A stretch of 64,000 nucleotides of DNA from Herbaspirillum sp. SJZ107. GTDB taxonomy: Bacteria; Pseudomonadota; Gammaproteobacteria; Burkholderiales; Burkholderiaceae_D. Both the position numbers and the translations under genes were made by a program. Under the pieces are notes generated by a model. That model did not search any database, was not told the DNA's origin, and saw only the letters and a list, made by a program, of their open reading frames with translations. Of the stretch, positions 7,694 through 16,300 are shown in pieces (the stretch's first letter is position 1; every line of letters starts with the position of its first letter). The stretch is from positions 248,001 through 312,000 of the forward strand of contig NZ_VFNH01000003.1 of assembly GCF_006715485.1 (NCBI RefSeq), read 5' to 3'.

Positions 7694-9259
7694 TCAAGCA
7701 AAGTGCCAGTTGGCCATGATGTGCATCGCTGCCGCATACAGCGCCGCCGCGCTGGCGACGCAAGCGACGACCGTCATCAGGCGATTCATGCGGCGCTGCG
7801 CCTTCAGCACTTCGGCCAGCAGCTCGCTGATGTCGGCCACCGGATGGGCCTTGCGGTCCAGCACCTGGTGCGCCAGGCGCGGCAGTTGCGGGAAGATCTG
7901 GGCGAAGCGCGGCGCCTCGGCCTTCAGGCGCTCGACCATGCCGCGCCAGCCGACCTGCTCGGCCATCCAGCGCTCCAGGTAGGGTTTTGCGGTCTTCCAC
8001 AGGTCCAGGTCCGGATCGAGCTGGCGCCCCAGGCCCTCGATGTTGAGCATGGTCTTTTGCAGCAGCACCAGCTGCGGCTGCACTTCGACGTTGAAGCGGC
8101 GCGAGGTCTGGAACAGGCGCAGCAGCACTTGGCCAAAAGAAATATCTTTCAGCGGACGGTCGAAGATCGGCTCGCAGGTGGCGCGCACCGCCGCTTCCAG
8201 CTCGTCGACGCGGGTGTCGCGCGGCGCCCAGCCGGATTCGATGTGGGCTTCGGCCACCCGTTTGTAGTCGCGGCGGAAGAAGGCCAGGAAGTTCTGCGAC
8301 AGGTAATCCTTGTCGAAATCGTTGAGGGTGCCGACGATACCGAAGTCGAGCGCGATGTAGCGGCCGAAGGTCGCCTCGTCGATCGAGACCAAAATATTAC
8401 CCGGGTGCATGTCCGCATGGAAAAAGCCGTCGCGGAAGACCTGGGTGAAGAAAATCTCGACGCCGTCGCTCGACAGCTTTTTGAGGTCGACGCCGGCGGC
8501 GGCCAGGCGGTCGATCTGCGAGATCGGGATGCCGTTCATGCGCTCCATCACGATCACGTTGCTGGTGCAGTAATCCCAGTGCATTTCCGGGACCATCAGC
8601 AGGTCCGATCCTGCAAAGTTACGGCGCAGCTGGCTGGCGTTCGCCGCCTCGCGCATCAGGTCGAGCTCGTCGTGCAGGTATTTGTCGAACTCGGCCACGA
8701 CTTCGCGCGGCTTCAGGCGGCGGCTGTCCGGCCATACGCGTTCGATCAGGCCGGCCGCCGTCTGCATCAGGGCCAGGTCTTCGCCGATGGTGGTGTTCAT
8801 GCCGGGACGCAGCACTTTCACTGCCACCTGCTTGCCGTTCTTCAGCGTGGCAAAGTGCACCTGCGCGATCGAGGCCGAGGCCACCGGGGTGTGCTCGAAG
8901 GTGGCGAACAGTTCGTCCGGATGGGCGCCCAGCGAGCGCGTGATCTGGGCGATCGCCTGCTCGGACGGGAACGGCGGCACGCGGTCCTGCAGCAGCGACA
9001 GCTCGGCCACGATATCCGGCGGCATCAGGTCGGGCCGGGTCGACAGCACCTGGCCGAACTTGACGAAGATCGGCCCCAGTTCTTCCAGCGCCAGGCGCAG
9101 GCGGATCGCACGCGGCGACGTGATGTTGCGCCAGAAAAAGACAGTATTCAGCAGGCGCGTGGTGCGCGGCACGCGGAACCCGGACATGGCGATCTCATCC
9201 AGGCCGTAACGGGTGGCAACGGTCAGGATTTTCAGCAGGCGCAGGAATTTCAGGATCAT
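7694..9259 (-). CDS. ubiB: ubiquinone biosynthesis protein kinase-like UbiB
   Basis: Atypical ADCK/ABC1 kinase-like protein needed for ubiquinone synthesis, acting at the inner membrane. The 521-residue product contains the family KxGQ motif (FVKFGQVLSTRPDLMP), the Ala-rich loop ASASIAQVH, catalytic-loop residues in FFHADMHPGNILV and the metal-binding DFG-like LDFGIVGT. A C-terminal hydrophobic helix (MTVVACVASAAALYAAAMHI) would anchor it. The ATG shares one base with the ubiJ stop, so the two are coupled. The longer upstream frame is rejected because it runs through ubiJ. Confidence 0.97.
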   Translation of the reverse strand: MILKFLRLLKILTVATRYGLDEIAMSGFRVPRTTRLLNTVFFWRNITSPRAIRLRLALEELGPIFVKFGQVLSTRPDLMPPDIVAELSLLQDRVPPFPSEQAIAQITRSLGAHPDELFATFEHTPVASASIAQVHFATLKNGKQVAVKVLRPGMNTTIGEDLALMQTAAGLIERVWPDSRRLKPREVVAEFDKYLHDELDLMREAANASQLRRNFAGSDLLMVPEMHWDYCTSNVIVMERMNGIPISQIDRLAAAGVDLKKLSSDGVEIFFTQVFRDGFFHADMHPGNILVSIDEATFGRYIALDFGIVGTLNDFDKDYLSQNFLAFFRRDYKRVAEAHIESGWAPRDTRVDELEAAVRATCEPIFDRPLKDISFGQVLLRLFQTSRRFNVEVQPQLVLLQKTMLNIEGLGRQLDPDLDLWKTAKPYLERWMAEQVGWRGMVERLKAEAPRFAQIFPQLPRLAHQVLDRKAHPVADISELLAEVLKAQRRMNRLMTVVACVASAAALYAAAMHIMANWHFA

Positions 9260-9942
9260 CAGGAATTCGACTTCGGTTCGGGGAGCAGTGGCACGGCCGC
9301 GGGAGCGGGCAACGCCGGGGGCGCGGAAGCGGCATTGCGCTGCAGCTTCTGGTCCAGTTGTTGTTCGAGCTTGGCGATGCGCTTGGCGCTGCGCTCGACG
9401 TCGTCGCGCAGGCGGCTGACCTCGGCGGCAAAGCCGTCGACGTGGTTCGGGCGCACCACCACGCGTTTTTCTTCCAGCAGGAATTCGGCCACGTTCTCGG
9501 CCAGGCGCCGTCCGGCCGAGGTGGCGGCGCCAAAGGCACCGCGCGCGCCGCCGACCAGGCGCACCGCACCGATCGGACCGATGAGGCGCTCGAGGTCGTG
9601 CTCGGCATCCCAGCGCAGGCCTTTCGACAGCTGCGAGATCGTGTTGGCGAACTCGGCATCGCCATCGATGCGCACATAGGAAAAGGCGCGCTCGCTGTTC
9701 TGCAGGATCAGCGGCAGGTCGCTCAGCTTGACGTGGATCGTGACGCTGGGCACGTCCTCGGCCTCGGCGGTCTCGAGCATGCCATCGCGCGCCACCCGCA
9801 TGCACAGGCGCAGGTGGCCGGTATCGATGCAGGCGGTCTTGCCGGCATGGCGCATCAGGGACTCGCGCGCCCAGGCTTCCTGGGCCAGCAGGTGGTTGAC
9901 GGTGGCGACGGCAGGTGCGCTCAAATTGGGAGTCAGGGCCAT
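9259..9942 (-). CDS. ubiJ: ubiquinone biosynthesis accessory factor UbiJ (SCP2 domain)
   Basis: Soluble lipid-binding accessory protein of the Ubi complex. The 227-residue product has an N-terminal SCP2/sterol-carrier-like domain. It continues with RVVVRPNHVDGFAAEVSRLR and a heptad-rich coiled coil (DVERSAKRIAKLEQQLDQKL), then a short Pro/Ala tail, as in UbiJ. It directly precedes ubiB with a 1-base overlap, the standard arrangement. An intrinsic terminator just upstream separates it from the Tim44-like gene, so ubiJB probably has its own promoter. Confidence 0.92.
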   Translation of the reverse strand: MALTPNLSAPAVATVNHLLAQEAWARESLMRHAGKTACIDTGHLRLCMRVARDGMLETAEAEDVPSVTIHVKLSDLPLILQNSERAFSYVRIDGDAEFANTISQLSKGLRWDAEHDLERLIGPIGAVRLVGGARGAFGAATSAGRRLAENVAEFLLEEKRVVVRPNHVDGFAAEVSRLRDDVERSAKRIAKLEQQLDQKLQRNAASAPPALPAPAAVPLLPEPKSNS

Positions 9943-9962
9943 GGATTCATATCTACAAAAGA

Positions 9963-9990
9963 AAAACCGCCCGGAATGCGGGCGGTTTCG
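9963..9990 (-). terminator. intrinsic terminator after the Tim44-like gene
   Basis: Stem ACCGCCCG / CGGGCGGT (reading either strand), followed on the minus strand by TTTTTCTTTT. It ends the ubiE-tim44 transcript before ubiJ. Confidence 0.75.
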
Positions 9991-10059
9991 ATCTTACCAG
10001 TTCACCGGAGCACAAACCCGGCAGCACGAACGGCGCGCACCAGGTCTGGCAAAATAAAG

Positions 10060-11037
10060 TCAGGTGATTTGCTGGATACCGGCCAACACCCAGCCGCCAT
10101 TCCCGTTCAGCGGCTTGGACAGGTTCCAGACTTCGACGAACGGCTCGGCCGGCGCATTCGGCGCATTGCGCATCATGCCGTTGAACTGCACGCTCGCCAG
10201 GTAGTCGCGTTCGGTGGTTTCGATGCCGAGCAGCTGGGCATCGATCGAGACCACGTCGGTGAAGTCGGCATTGCCGCCACGTTCCTGGATCTGCATCGAC
10301 AGCTCGCCGTAGACTTCGGGCGAGGTGAACTCGCGCAGGTCGGCGGTGTCGCCGCGGTCCCAGGAAGCCTGCATGCGGATGAACGAGGCCTTGGCATGGC
10401 GCAGGAAGGCGTCAACATCGAAGCCGGCCGGCACGCCCCATTGCTGGTGCGCATTGCCGCCCTTGTCGAGCGAGAGGCCGCCGCTGGCGCCGCCGAGCGG
10501 GTAGCCGGGCTGGGCATTGTCCTGATAGCTGTCGCGCTGGTAGCCGCCGTTCAGGCCGGAACCGATTTCAGGGGTACCCGTGGCCGGCACCGGGGTCTGG
10601 TTATAGCCGGAGAAGGTCGGTGCAGCCGGGGTCGACTTGCGGCGGAACATGCGCACGATGAACATCACGGCCAGGGCCAGCAGCACGATCATCAGGATCG
10701 ACGACAGCATGCTGGCGGCGGCACCGCCGATGCCCAGGTGCGAGAACAGGGCGCCCAGGCCGAGGCCGAGCAGCGCGCCGCCCAGGATGCCCTTCCACAT
10801 GCTCGGACGCTGCTGCGGCACTTGCGGACGCGGCGCGGCGGCGGCCGGCGGCACCGCCTGGCGCTGGTACGGCTGTTGATAGCTCGGTGCCGGGGCCGGC
10901 GCCGGAGCGCGCATCTGGCGCACCGACTGCGACTGGCGACCGATCGAGCGGCCGCCGCCGACCGGGCGTGCGAACGCCTCGGCCACCGACGACAAGGCCG
11001 TCACCGCGATTAACATGCTGGCCAAGAATTTTTTCAT
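10060..11037 (-). CDS. Tim44-like domain protein with signal peptide
   Basis: Exported or membrane-bound protein of unknown role. The 325-residue product begins with a signal peptide (MKKFLASMLIAVTALSSVAE). A Pro/Gln/Ala-rich linker follows, then a Gly-rich hydrophobic segment (ILGGALLGLGLGALFSHLG) and a second membrane span (SSILMIVLLALAVMFIVRMF). A C-terminal Tim44-like domain (about residues 205-325) includes FDVDAFLRHAKASFIRMQAS and DRGDTADLREFTSPEVY. I chose the ATG 7 bases after AGGG; another ATG lies two codons upstream. It lies 10 bp after ubiE. The name reflects fold similarity to the mitochondrial import factor, not a proven function. Confidence 0.9.
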   Translation of the reverse strand: MKKFLASMLIAVTALSSVAEAFARPVGGGRSIGRQSQSVRQMRAPAPAPAPSYQQPYQRQAVPPAAAAPRPQVPQQRPSMWKGILGGALLGLGLGALFSHLGIGGAAASMLSSILMIVLLALAVMFIVRMFRRKSTPAAPTFSGYNQTPVPATGTPEIGSGLNGGYQRDSYQDNAQPGYPLGGASGGLSLDKGGNAHQQWGVPAGFDVDAFLRHAKASFIRMQASWDRGDTADLREFTSPEVYGELSMQIQERGGNADFTDVVSIDAQLLGIETTERDYLASVQFNGMMRNAPNAPAEPFVEVWNLSKPLNGNGGWVLAGIQQIT

Positions 11038-11047
11038 GGTCATACCC

Positions 11048-11782
11048 TCAGAATTTGATACCGGTGTGTAATGCGGCCACACCCGCCGTCAGGTTGAAAT
11101 ACTGCACCCGATCCAGTCCTGCCGTTTCCATCATCGATTTCAGTGTGTCCTGGTCGGGATGCATGCGAATCGATTCGGCCAGGTAGCGGTAGCTCTCGGC
11201 ATCGTTGGCGATGCGCTGGCCCAGCCATGGCAGCACCGAGAACGAATACACGTCGTAGGGCTTCTGCAGCGGCGCAGCCACTTTCGAGAACTCCAGCACC
11301 AGCAACTTGCCGCCCGGCTTCAGCACGCGGCGCATTTCCGCCAGTGCCTGGTCCTTGTGCGTCATGTTGCGCAGGCCGAAGGCCACGCTGACCCGGTCGA
11401 AATAATTGTCTGGAAATGGCAATTTTTCTGCGTCACACAGCAAGGTGGGGGTCACCAGGCCTTTATTCAAGAGACGGTCGCGGCCGACGCGCAGCATCGA
11501 CTCGTTGATGTCGGTGAGCCAGACCTCGCCGCTCGGCCCCGCCTGCTTGGCAAAGGCCTTGGACAGGTCGCCGGTACCGCCGGCGATGTCGAGCACCTTG
11601 AAGCCCGGGCGGATGCCGGCCTGGGCGATGGTGAACGCCTTCCAGATCCGGTGCAGGCCGCCCGACATCAAGTCGTTCATCACGTCGTACTTGGACGCGA
11701 CCGAGTGGAATACCTTGGCGACTTCGTGGACTTTGTCGTCCTCGGAAACGGTCTTGTAGCCGAAATGGGTGGTGTTAGTCAT
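11048..11782 (-). CDS. ubiE: demethylmenaquinone/2-methoxy-6-polyprenyl-1,4-benzoquinol methyltransferase
   Basis: SAM-dependent C-methyltransferase of ubiquinone (and menaquinone) synthesis. The 244-residue product shows the UbiE N-terminus (THFGYKTVSEDDKVHEVAKV), FHSVASKYDVMNDLMSGGLH and SAM motif I (VLDIAGGTGDLS). It also has the family signatures FGLRNMTHKDQALAEMRRVL and LKPGGKLLVLEFSKV. Size and motif order agree with UbiE/COQ5. It heads a short operon with the Tim44-like gene. No irregularities. Confidence 0.98.
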   Translation of the reverse strand: MTNTTHFGYKTVSEDDKVHEVAKVFHSVASKYDVMNDLMSGGLHRIWKAFTIAQAGIRPGFKVLDIAGGTGDLSKAFAKQAGPSGEVWLTDINESMLRVGRDRLLNKGLVTPTLLCDAEKLPFPDNYFDRVSVAFGLRNMTHKDQALAEMRRVLKPGGKLLVLEFSKVAAPLQKPYDVYSFSVLPWLGQRIANDAESYRYLAESIRMHPDQDTLKSMMETAGLDRVQYFNLTAGVAALHTGIKF

Positions 11783-11948
11783 AGTGCTCTGCCGGTTGAT
11801 CTTGACGCATTATACAAGCGGCATGCATGAGCGAGCGCGCGGGGGAACGGCTGGCAGGGAAAACGTTTGCTTATGGCGCTGTTGTTTTCTACATGAAGTA
11901 TCGAAAAAAAGTCGCACAAATCGTGCCCCATTCTTCCAAAACAGTCTT

Positions 11949-11954
11949 TATAAT
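11949..11954 (+). promoter_or_regulatory. -10 element of the cold-shock gene promoter
   Basis: A perfect TATAAT lies about 95 bases before the cold-shock ATG in an AT-rich patch; no good -35 was found. Start near 11961 would give a leader of about 85 nt, a plausible thermosensing 5' UTR for a csp mRNA. Confidence 0.45.
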
Positions 11955-12045
11955 AATTTAACTTTGTCAGCGCAGTCCTTGCATCACCGATGCTTTCACG
12001 CGTAGTGGCAAAGTTTTAAACCTACTACACTTGTGAGAATTAAAA

Positions 12046-12249
12046 ATGGCGACTGGTATTGTTAAATGGTTCAATGACGCAAAAGGCTTCGGCTTCATCA
12101 CCCCGGACGGCGGCGGCGAAGACCTGTTTGCGCACTTCTCGGCGATCAACGCTCAAGGCTTCAAATCGCTGCAAGAGAACCAGCGTGTGAGCTTCGAAGT
12201 GACCACCGGCCCGAAAGGCAAGCAGGCTTCGAACATCCAGCCGCAGTAA
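12046..12249 (+). CDS. cold-shock domain protein (CspA family)
   Basis: Single cold-shock domain RNA/ssDNA chaperone of 67 residues. It carries RNP1 (KGFGFITP) and RNP2 (LFAHFSAI) and the usual start MATGIVKWFNDAKGFGFI. Codon use is that of a highly expressed gene. It has its own promoter-like -10 and a strong terminator downstream. Several csp paralogs normally exist in these genomes, so no specific letter is assigned, and cold induction cannot be assumed. Confidence 0.97.
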   Translation: MATGIVKWFNDAKGFGFITPDGGGEDLFAHFSAINAQGFKSLQENQRVSFEVTTGPKGKQASNIQPQ

Positions 12250-12298
12250 TTCTCCCGCAGGGATACCCTCCCGAGCGCCGGTCCATTCGACCGGCATG

Positions 12299-12336
12299 AA
12301 AAAAGCGCCGGGCACATCATGTGCCGGCGCTTTTTT
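12299..12336. terminator. bidirectional intrinsic terminator
   Basis: AAAAAAGCGCCG ... CGGCGCTTTTTT with an inner GCAC/GTGC stem. The A-run and T-run on either side let it serve both the plus-strand csp gene and the convergent minus-strand DUF971 gene. Confidence 0.88.
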
Positions 12337-12376
12337 CGTTTCGACGCGCATGACTGCGCGTCTGGTGCGTAGCGCG

Positions 12377-12805
12377 TCAGTGGCAACCGCAGCTGCCGCT
12401 GCCGCAACCGCCGCCCGACTTGGCGCCGGCCGGTTCGGCCACCGGCTCGCGGCCGCTGTCGCCGAAATAACCGGCGGCGTGCAGGCGGCCAACGTAGTCG
12501 TGCCAGAGTTCCTTCTGTTCCTTGCCCAGCTTGTAAAGATAATCCCAGGTGTAGATGCCGGATTCGTGGCCGTCGGTGAACAGCGGCTTGACGCCGTAGT
12601 TGCCGACCGGCTCGACGGCTTTGATGCCGACGTCACGCTTGCCGATCTGCAACGTTTCCTGGCCGGGGCCGTGGCCTTGCACGGCGGCCGAGGGCGAGTA
12701 GACGCGCAGCAGTTCGAACGGGATCGAGAAATTGGCGCCGTCGTCGAAGGCGATGTCGAAGCGTTTGGATTGTTGGTGGACGGTGAGTTCGGTGGGGATG
12801 GCCAT
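12377..12805 (-). CDS. DUF971 family protein with Cys/His-rich tail
   Basis: A 142-residue protein with one DUF971 domain (about residues 10-100: LTVHQQSKRFDIAFDDGANF, KRDVGIKAVEPVGNYGVKP, DGHESGIYTWDYLYKLG). This domain is found alone or fused to Fe-S scaffold and gamma-butyrobetaine hydroxylase-type proteins. The C-terminal tail KSGGGCGSGSCGCH has three cysteines and a terminal His and may bind metal. It is separated from the upstream HIT gene by a palindromic repeat. No precise role is known to me; a part in Fe-S biogenesis is only an idea from domain partners. Confidence 0.85.
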   Translation of the reverse strand: MAIPTELTVHQQSKRFDIAFDDGANFSIPFELLRVYSPSAAVQGHGPGQETLQIGKRDVGIKAVEPVGNYGVKPLFTDGHESGIYTWDYLYKLGKEQKELWHDYVGRLHAAGYFGDSGREPVAEPAGAKSGGGCGSGSCGCH

Positions 12806-12856
12806 GATGTCAGGTACGTGTTGATAGCGAAAATGGTTATTTCCGCAAATGAGAAC

Positions 12857-12943
12857 CGTCGCCCCTGCGAAGGCAGGGGCCCAAGTTCTTCATGAGCCGT
12901 CGAAATGCGCGCAACTTGGGCCCCTGCCTTCGCAGGGGCGACG
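12857..12943. repeat. intergenic palindromic repeat, copy 2
   Basis: About 87 bp. Left arm CGTCGCCCCTGCGAAGGCAG then GGGCCCAAGTT, right arm AACTTGGGCCCCTGCCTTCG then CAGGGGCGACG; the arms are near-perfect complements. The loop holds GAGCCGTCGAAATGC, close to the loop of copy 4. It lies between the HIT and DUF971 genes. Confidence 0.88.
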
Positions 12944-12959
12944 ATGGAATAAGCGTATT

Positions 12960-13391
12960 TTACTGCTTGGCGAACCGCCGTGTGATCGCCTCTACCAATC
13001 GCGGCAATAGCGCCCGGCGCGCCTCCAGCACCGCCGCATCGGTCGCGCGCACCGCCTGCGCCCACACCGGCGCCGGGAAATGGGCGTCGTCGGCGTAGCG
13101 CGGAATCACGTGCCAGTGCAGATGCGGCACCACGTTGCCGAGGCTGGCTACATTCACTTTCAGGGGCTGCATGACCTCGCGCACCGCCAATTCCAGCTGC
13201 CACACGGCCTCGTTCAGCAGCAGGCGGTCTTCATCGAGCAGGTCGCTGACTTCGCGCACATGATCCTTCCAGATCACGCGCGCGAAGCCCGGGTAATTGG
13301 GCTCGTCCGCCAGGATTACGGCGAACTTGTCGTTTTCGACTACCCTGGAAACGGCAAGTTCGCACAGTTCGCAGCCGGCGAGCCGGGTCAT
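12960..13391 (-). CDS. HIT family nucleotide-binding protein
   Basis: Histidine-triad superfamily protein, 143 residues, probably a nucleotidyl hydrolase or transferase acting on small adenylated nucleotides. The triad HLHWHVIPR is intact, preceded by NVASLGNVVP. An N-terminal pair of cysteines (GCELCELA) resembles the zinc-binding end of some HIT proteins. Its ATG overlaps the stop of the preceding giant oxidoreductase gene (ATGA), so it is translated from the same message. The substrate cannot be told. Confidence 0.93.
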   Translation of the reverse strand: MTRLAGCELCELAVSRVVENDKFAVILADEPNYPGFARVIWKDHVREVSDLLDEDRLLLNEAVWQLELAVREVMQPLKVNVASLGNVVPHLHWHVIPRYADDAHFPAPVWAQAVRATDAAVLEARRALLPRLVEAITRRFAKQ

Positions 13392-16300
13392 ACCAGCACC
13401 CTTTCGATACCGCCGTTGTTGGCCTTGGCGACGTACTCCGGCAGCCAGTTCTCGCCCAGCAGGTGCTTGGCCATCTCGACCACGATGTAGTCGGCGGTGG
13501 TGCCGGCATCCTCGTTGTAGCGCGACAGGCCCTGCAGGCAGGACGGGCAGCTGGTCAGGATCTTGACCTGGCCGTCGAAGCCGTCGGCGCGCAGTTTATC
13601 GGCCCCCTTCTCCATTTCCTGCTCCTTGCGGAAGCGGACCTGGGTCGAGATGTCCGGGCGCGACACGGCAAAGGTGCCGGACTCGCCGCAGCAGCGGTCG
13701 TTCTTCTCGATCTTGACGTTGTCGACGGTCTGCACCAGCGCATTTACCGTCTTCATCGGATCCTGCAGCTTCATCGGCGTGTGGCAGGGATCGTGGTACA
13801 TGTAGCGGGTACCGCTCACGCCTTCCAGCTTGACGCCCTTCTCCAGCAGGTATTCGTGGATGTCGACGATGCGGCAGCCCGGGAAGATCTTCTCGAACTC
13901 GTAGCCCGCCAGCGAGTCGTAGCAGGTGCCGCAGGAGACCACGACCGTCTTGATGTCCAGATAATTGAGCGTGTTGGCCATGCGGTGGAACAGCACGCGG
14001 TTATCGGTCACCATCTTGTCGGCCTTGTCGAACTGGCCGGCACCGCGTTGCGGGTAGCCGCAGCACAAATAGCCCGGCGGCATCACGGTCTGCACGCCGA
14101 CTTCCCACAGCATCGCCTGGGTCGCCAGGCCGACCTGCGAGAACAGGCGCTCCGAGCCGCAGCCCGGGAAGTAGAACACGGCTTCGGTATCGGCCGTCGT
14201 CACCTTCGGGTTGCGGATGATCGGGATGACCTTGTCGTCCTCGATGTCCAGCAGCGCGCGCGCCGTCTTCTTCGGCAAATTGCCCGGCATCTTCTTGTTG
14301 ACGAAGTGGATCACCTGCTCGCGCACCGGCAGCTTGCCGGTAGTCGGCGGCGGCGCCTTGGTCGTCTCTTTCGCCAGGCCCTTCAGCAGCGTGTTGCCCA
14401 GGCGCTGGGCCTTGAAGCCGAAGTCCACCATCGCCTTGCGGGTGGCGTTGATCGTGGTCGGATCGGTCGCGTTCAGGAAGAACATCGCCGCGCGGTTGGC
14501 CGGCTTGAAGCTGCGCTTGTCCATCTTGCGCAGCAGGTTACGCATGTTCATCGAGACGTCGCCGAAGTCGATGTTGACCGGGCACGGCGTCACGCACTTG
14601 TGGCACACGGTGCAGTGGTCGGACACGTCCTCGAACTCTTCCCAGTGGCGGATCGACACGCCGCGCCTGGTCTGCTCTTCATACAAAAAGGCTTCGATCA
14701 GGGCGGACGTCGCCAGGATCTTGTCGCGCGGCGAATACAGCAGGTTCGATTGCGGCACGTGGGTCGTGCACACCGGCTTGCACTTGCCGCAGCGCAGGCA
14801 GTCCTTGATGCTGTTGGCGATCTCGCCGATATCGCTCTGCTGCATGATCAGCGACTCGTGGCCCATCAGGCCGAACGACGGCGTGTACGCATTGGTGAGA
14901 TCGGCCGCCACCGCCGTGGTATTCAGCAGCTTGCCTTTATTAAAACGGCCTTCCGGGTCGACGCGCTGCTTGTACTCGCGGAATTCGCGGATCTCGTCGT
15001 CGGTCAGGAATTCCAGTTTGGTGATGCCGATGCCGTGCTCGCCCGAGATCACGCCGTCCAGCGAACGCGCCAATTTCATGATGCGCTCGACGGCTTTATG
15101 GGCGTCCTGCAGCATCGCGTAATCGTCGGAATTCACCGGCAGGTTGGTGTGCACGTTGCCGTCGCCGGCGTGCATGTGCAGCGCCACGAACACGCGCGAA
15201 CGCAGCACGCGCTTGTGGATGGCAGTCGCTTCATCCAGGATCGGTTTATAGGCCGCGCCGTTGAAGATCTGGCGCAGCGGCGCGCGGATGTCGTTCTTCC
15301 ACGAGACGCGCACCGTGTGATCCTGCACCACGTCGAACAGGGTCGCGCCCGGCTGATGGGACACGCGCTGCTCGACCGTGTCGTACAGCGTCGACAGGCC
15401 GAAGTCGGCCAGCTTGGTCCGGACCTCGGTCAGCGGCTGGTCGAGGTTGGCCAGCAGCCAGCCCCAGCGCGCCGCGACCTGCCCCAGCAGCTCGTCGGCC
15501 TGTTGCGGACGGTCGCCCAGGATCTCTTCCTTCGACACGCCTTCGCCGGTCGCATCGTCGGCCTTGGTCACTTCCAGCTGGCCGGACGTGAACCAGGCAT
15601 GCAGTTCCTCGACCAGCTGCAGCTTGTTCTTGATCGACAGCTCGACGTTGATGCGCTCGATGCCATCCGTGTACTCGCCCATGCGATTGAGCGGGATGAC
15701 CACGTCCTCGTTGATCTTGAAGGCGTTGGTGTGGCGCGCGATCGCCGCGGTGCGCGAGCGGTCGAGCCAGAATTTCTTGCGCGCTTCCGGGCTGACGGCG
15801 ACGAAACCTTCGCCGACGCGCGTGTTCGCCAGGCGCACCACTTCCGAGGCCGCCAGCGCCACCGCATTCTCGTCGTCGCCGACGATGTCGCCGAACAGCG
15901 CCATCTTGGGCAGCGTGCCGCGCTTGGATTTGGTGGCGTAGCCGACCGCGCGCAGGTAGCGCTCGTCGAGGTGTTCGAGGCCGGCCAGGCGCAGGCTTTC
16001 GAATTCCGGCTTGCCGCTCTTCGGCAGGCTGTCCAGGTAATCCTTGATCTCGACGATCGACGGGATCGCATCGCGCGCCTGGCCGAAGAATTCCAGGGCC
16101 ACGGTGCGCGTAAACTTCGGCATCTTGTGCAGGATCCAGCGGCCCGAGGTGATCAAGCCGTCGGTGCCCTCTTTCTGCACGCCCGGCAGGCCGGCCAGGA
16201 ACTTGTCGGTGACGTCCTTGCCCAGGCCTTCCTTGCGGAAGCGGCGGCCTTCGATCGACAGGGTCTCGGTGCGGAAGGGTTCACCTTTCGGTGCGCCCTT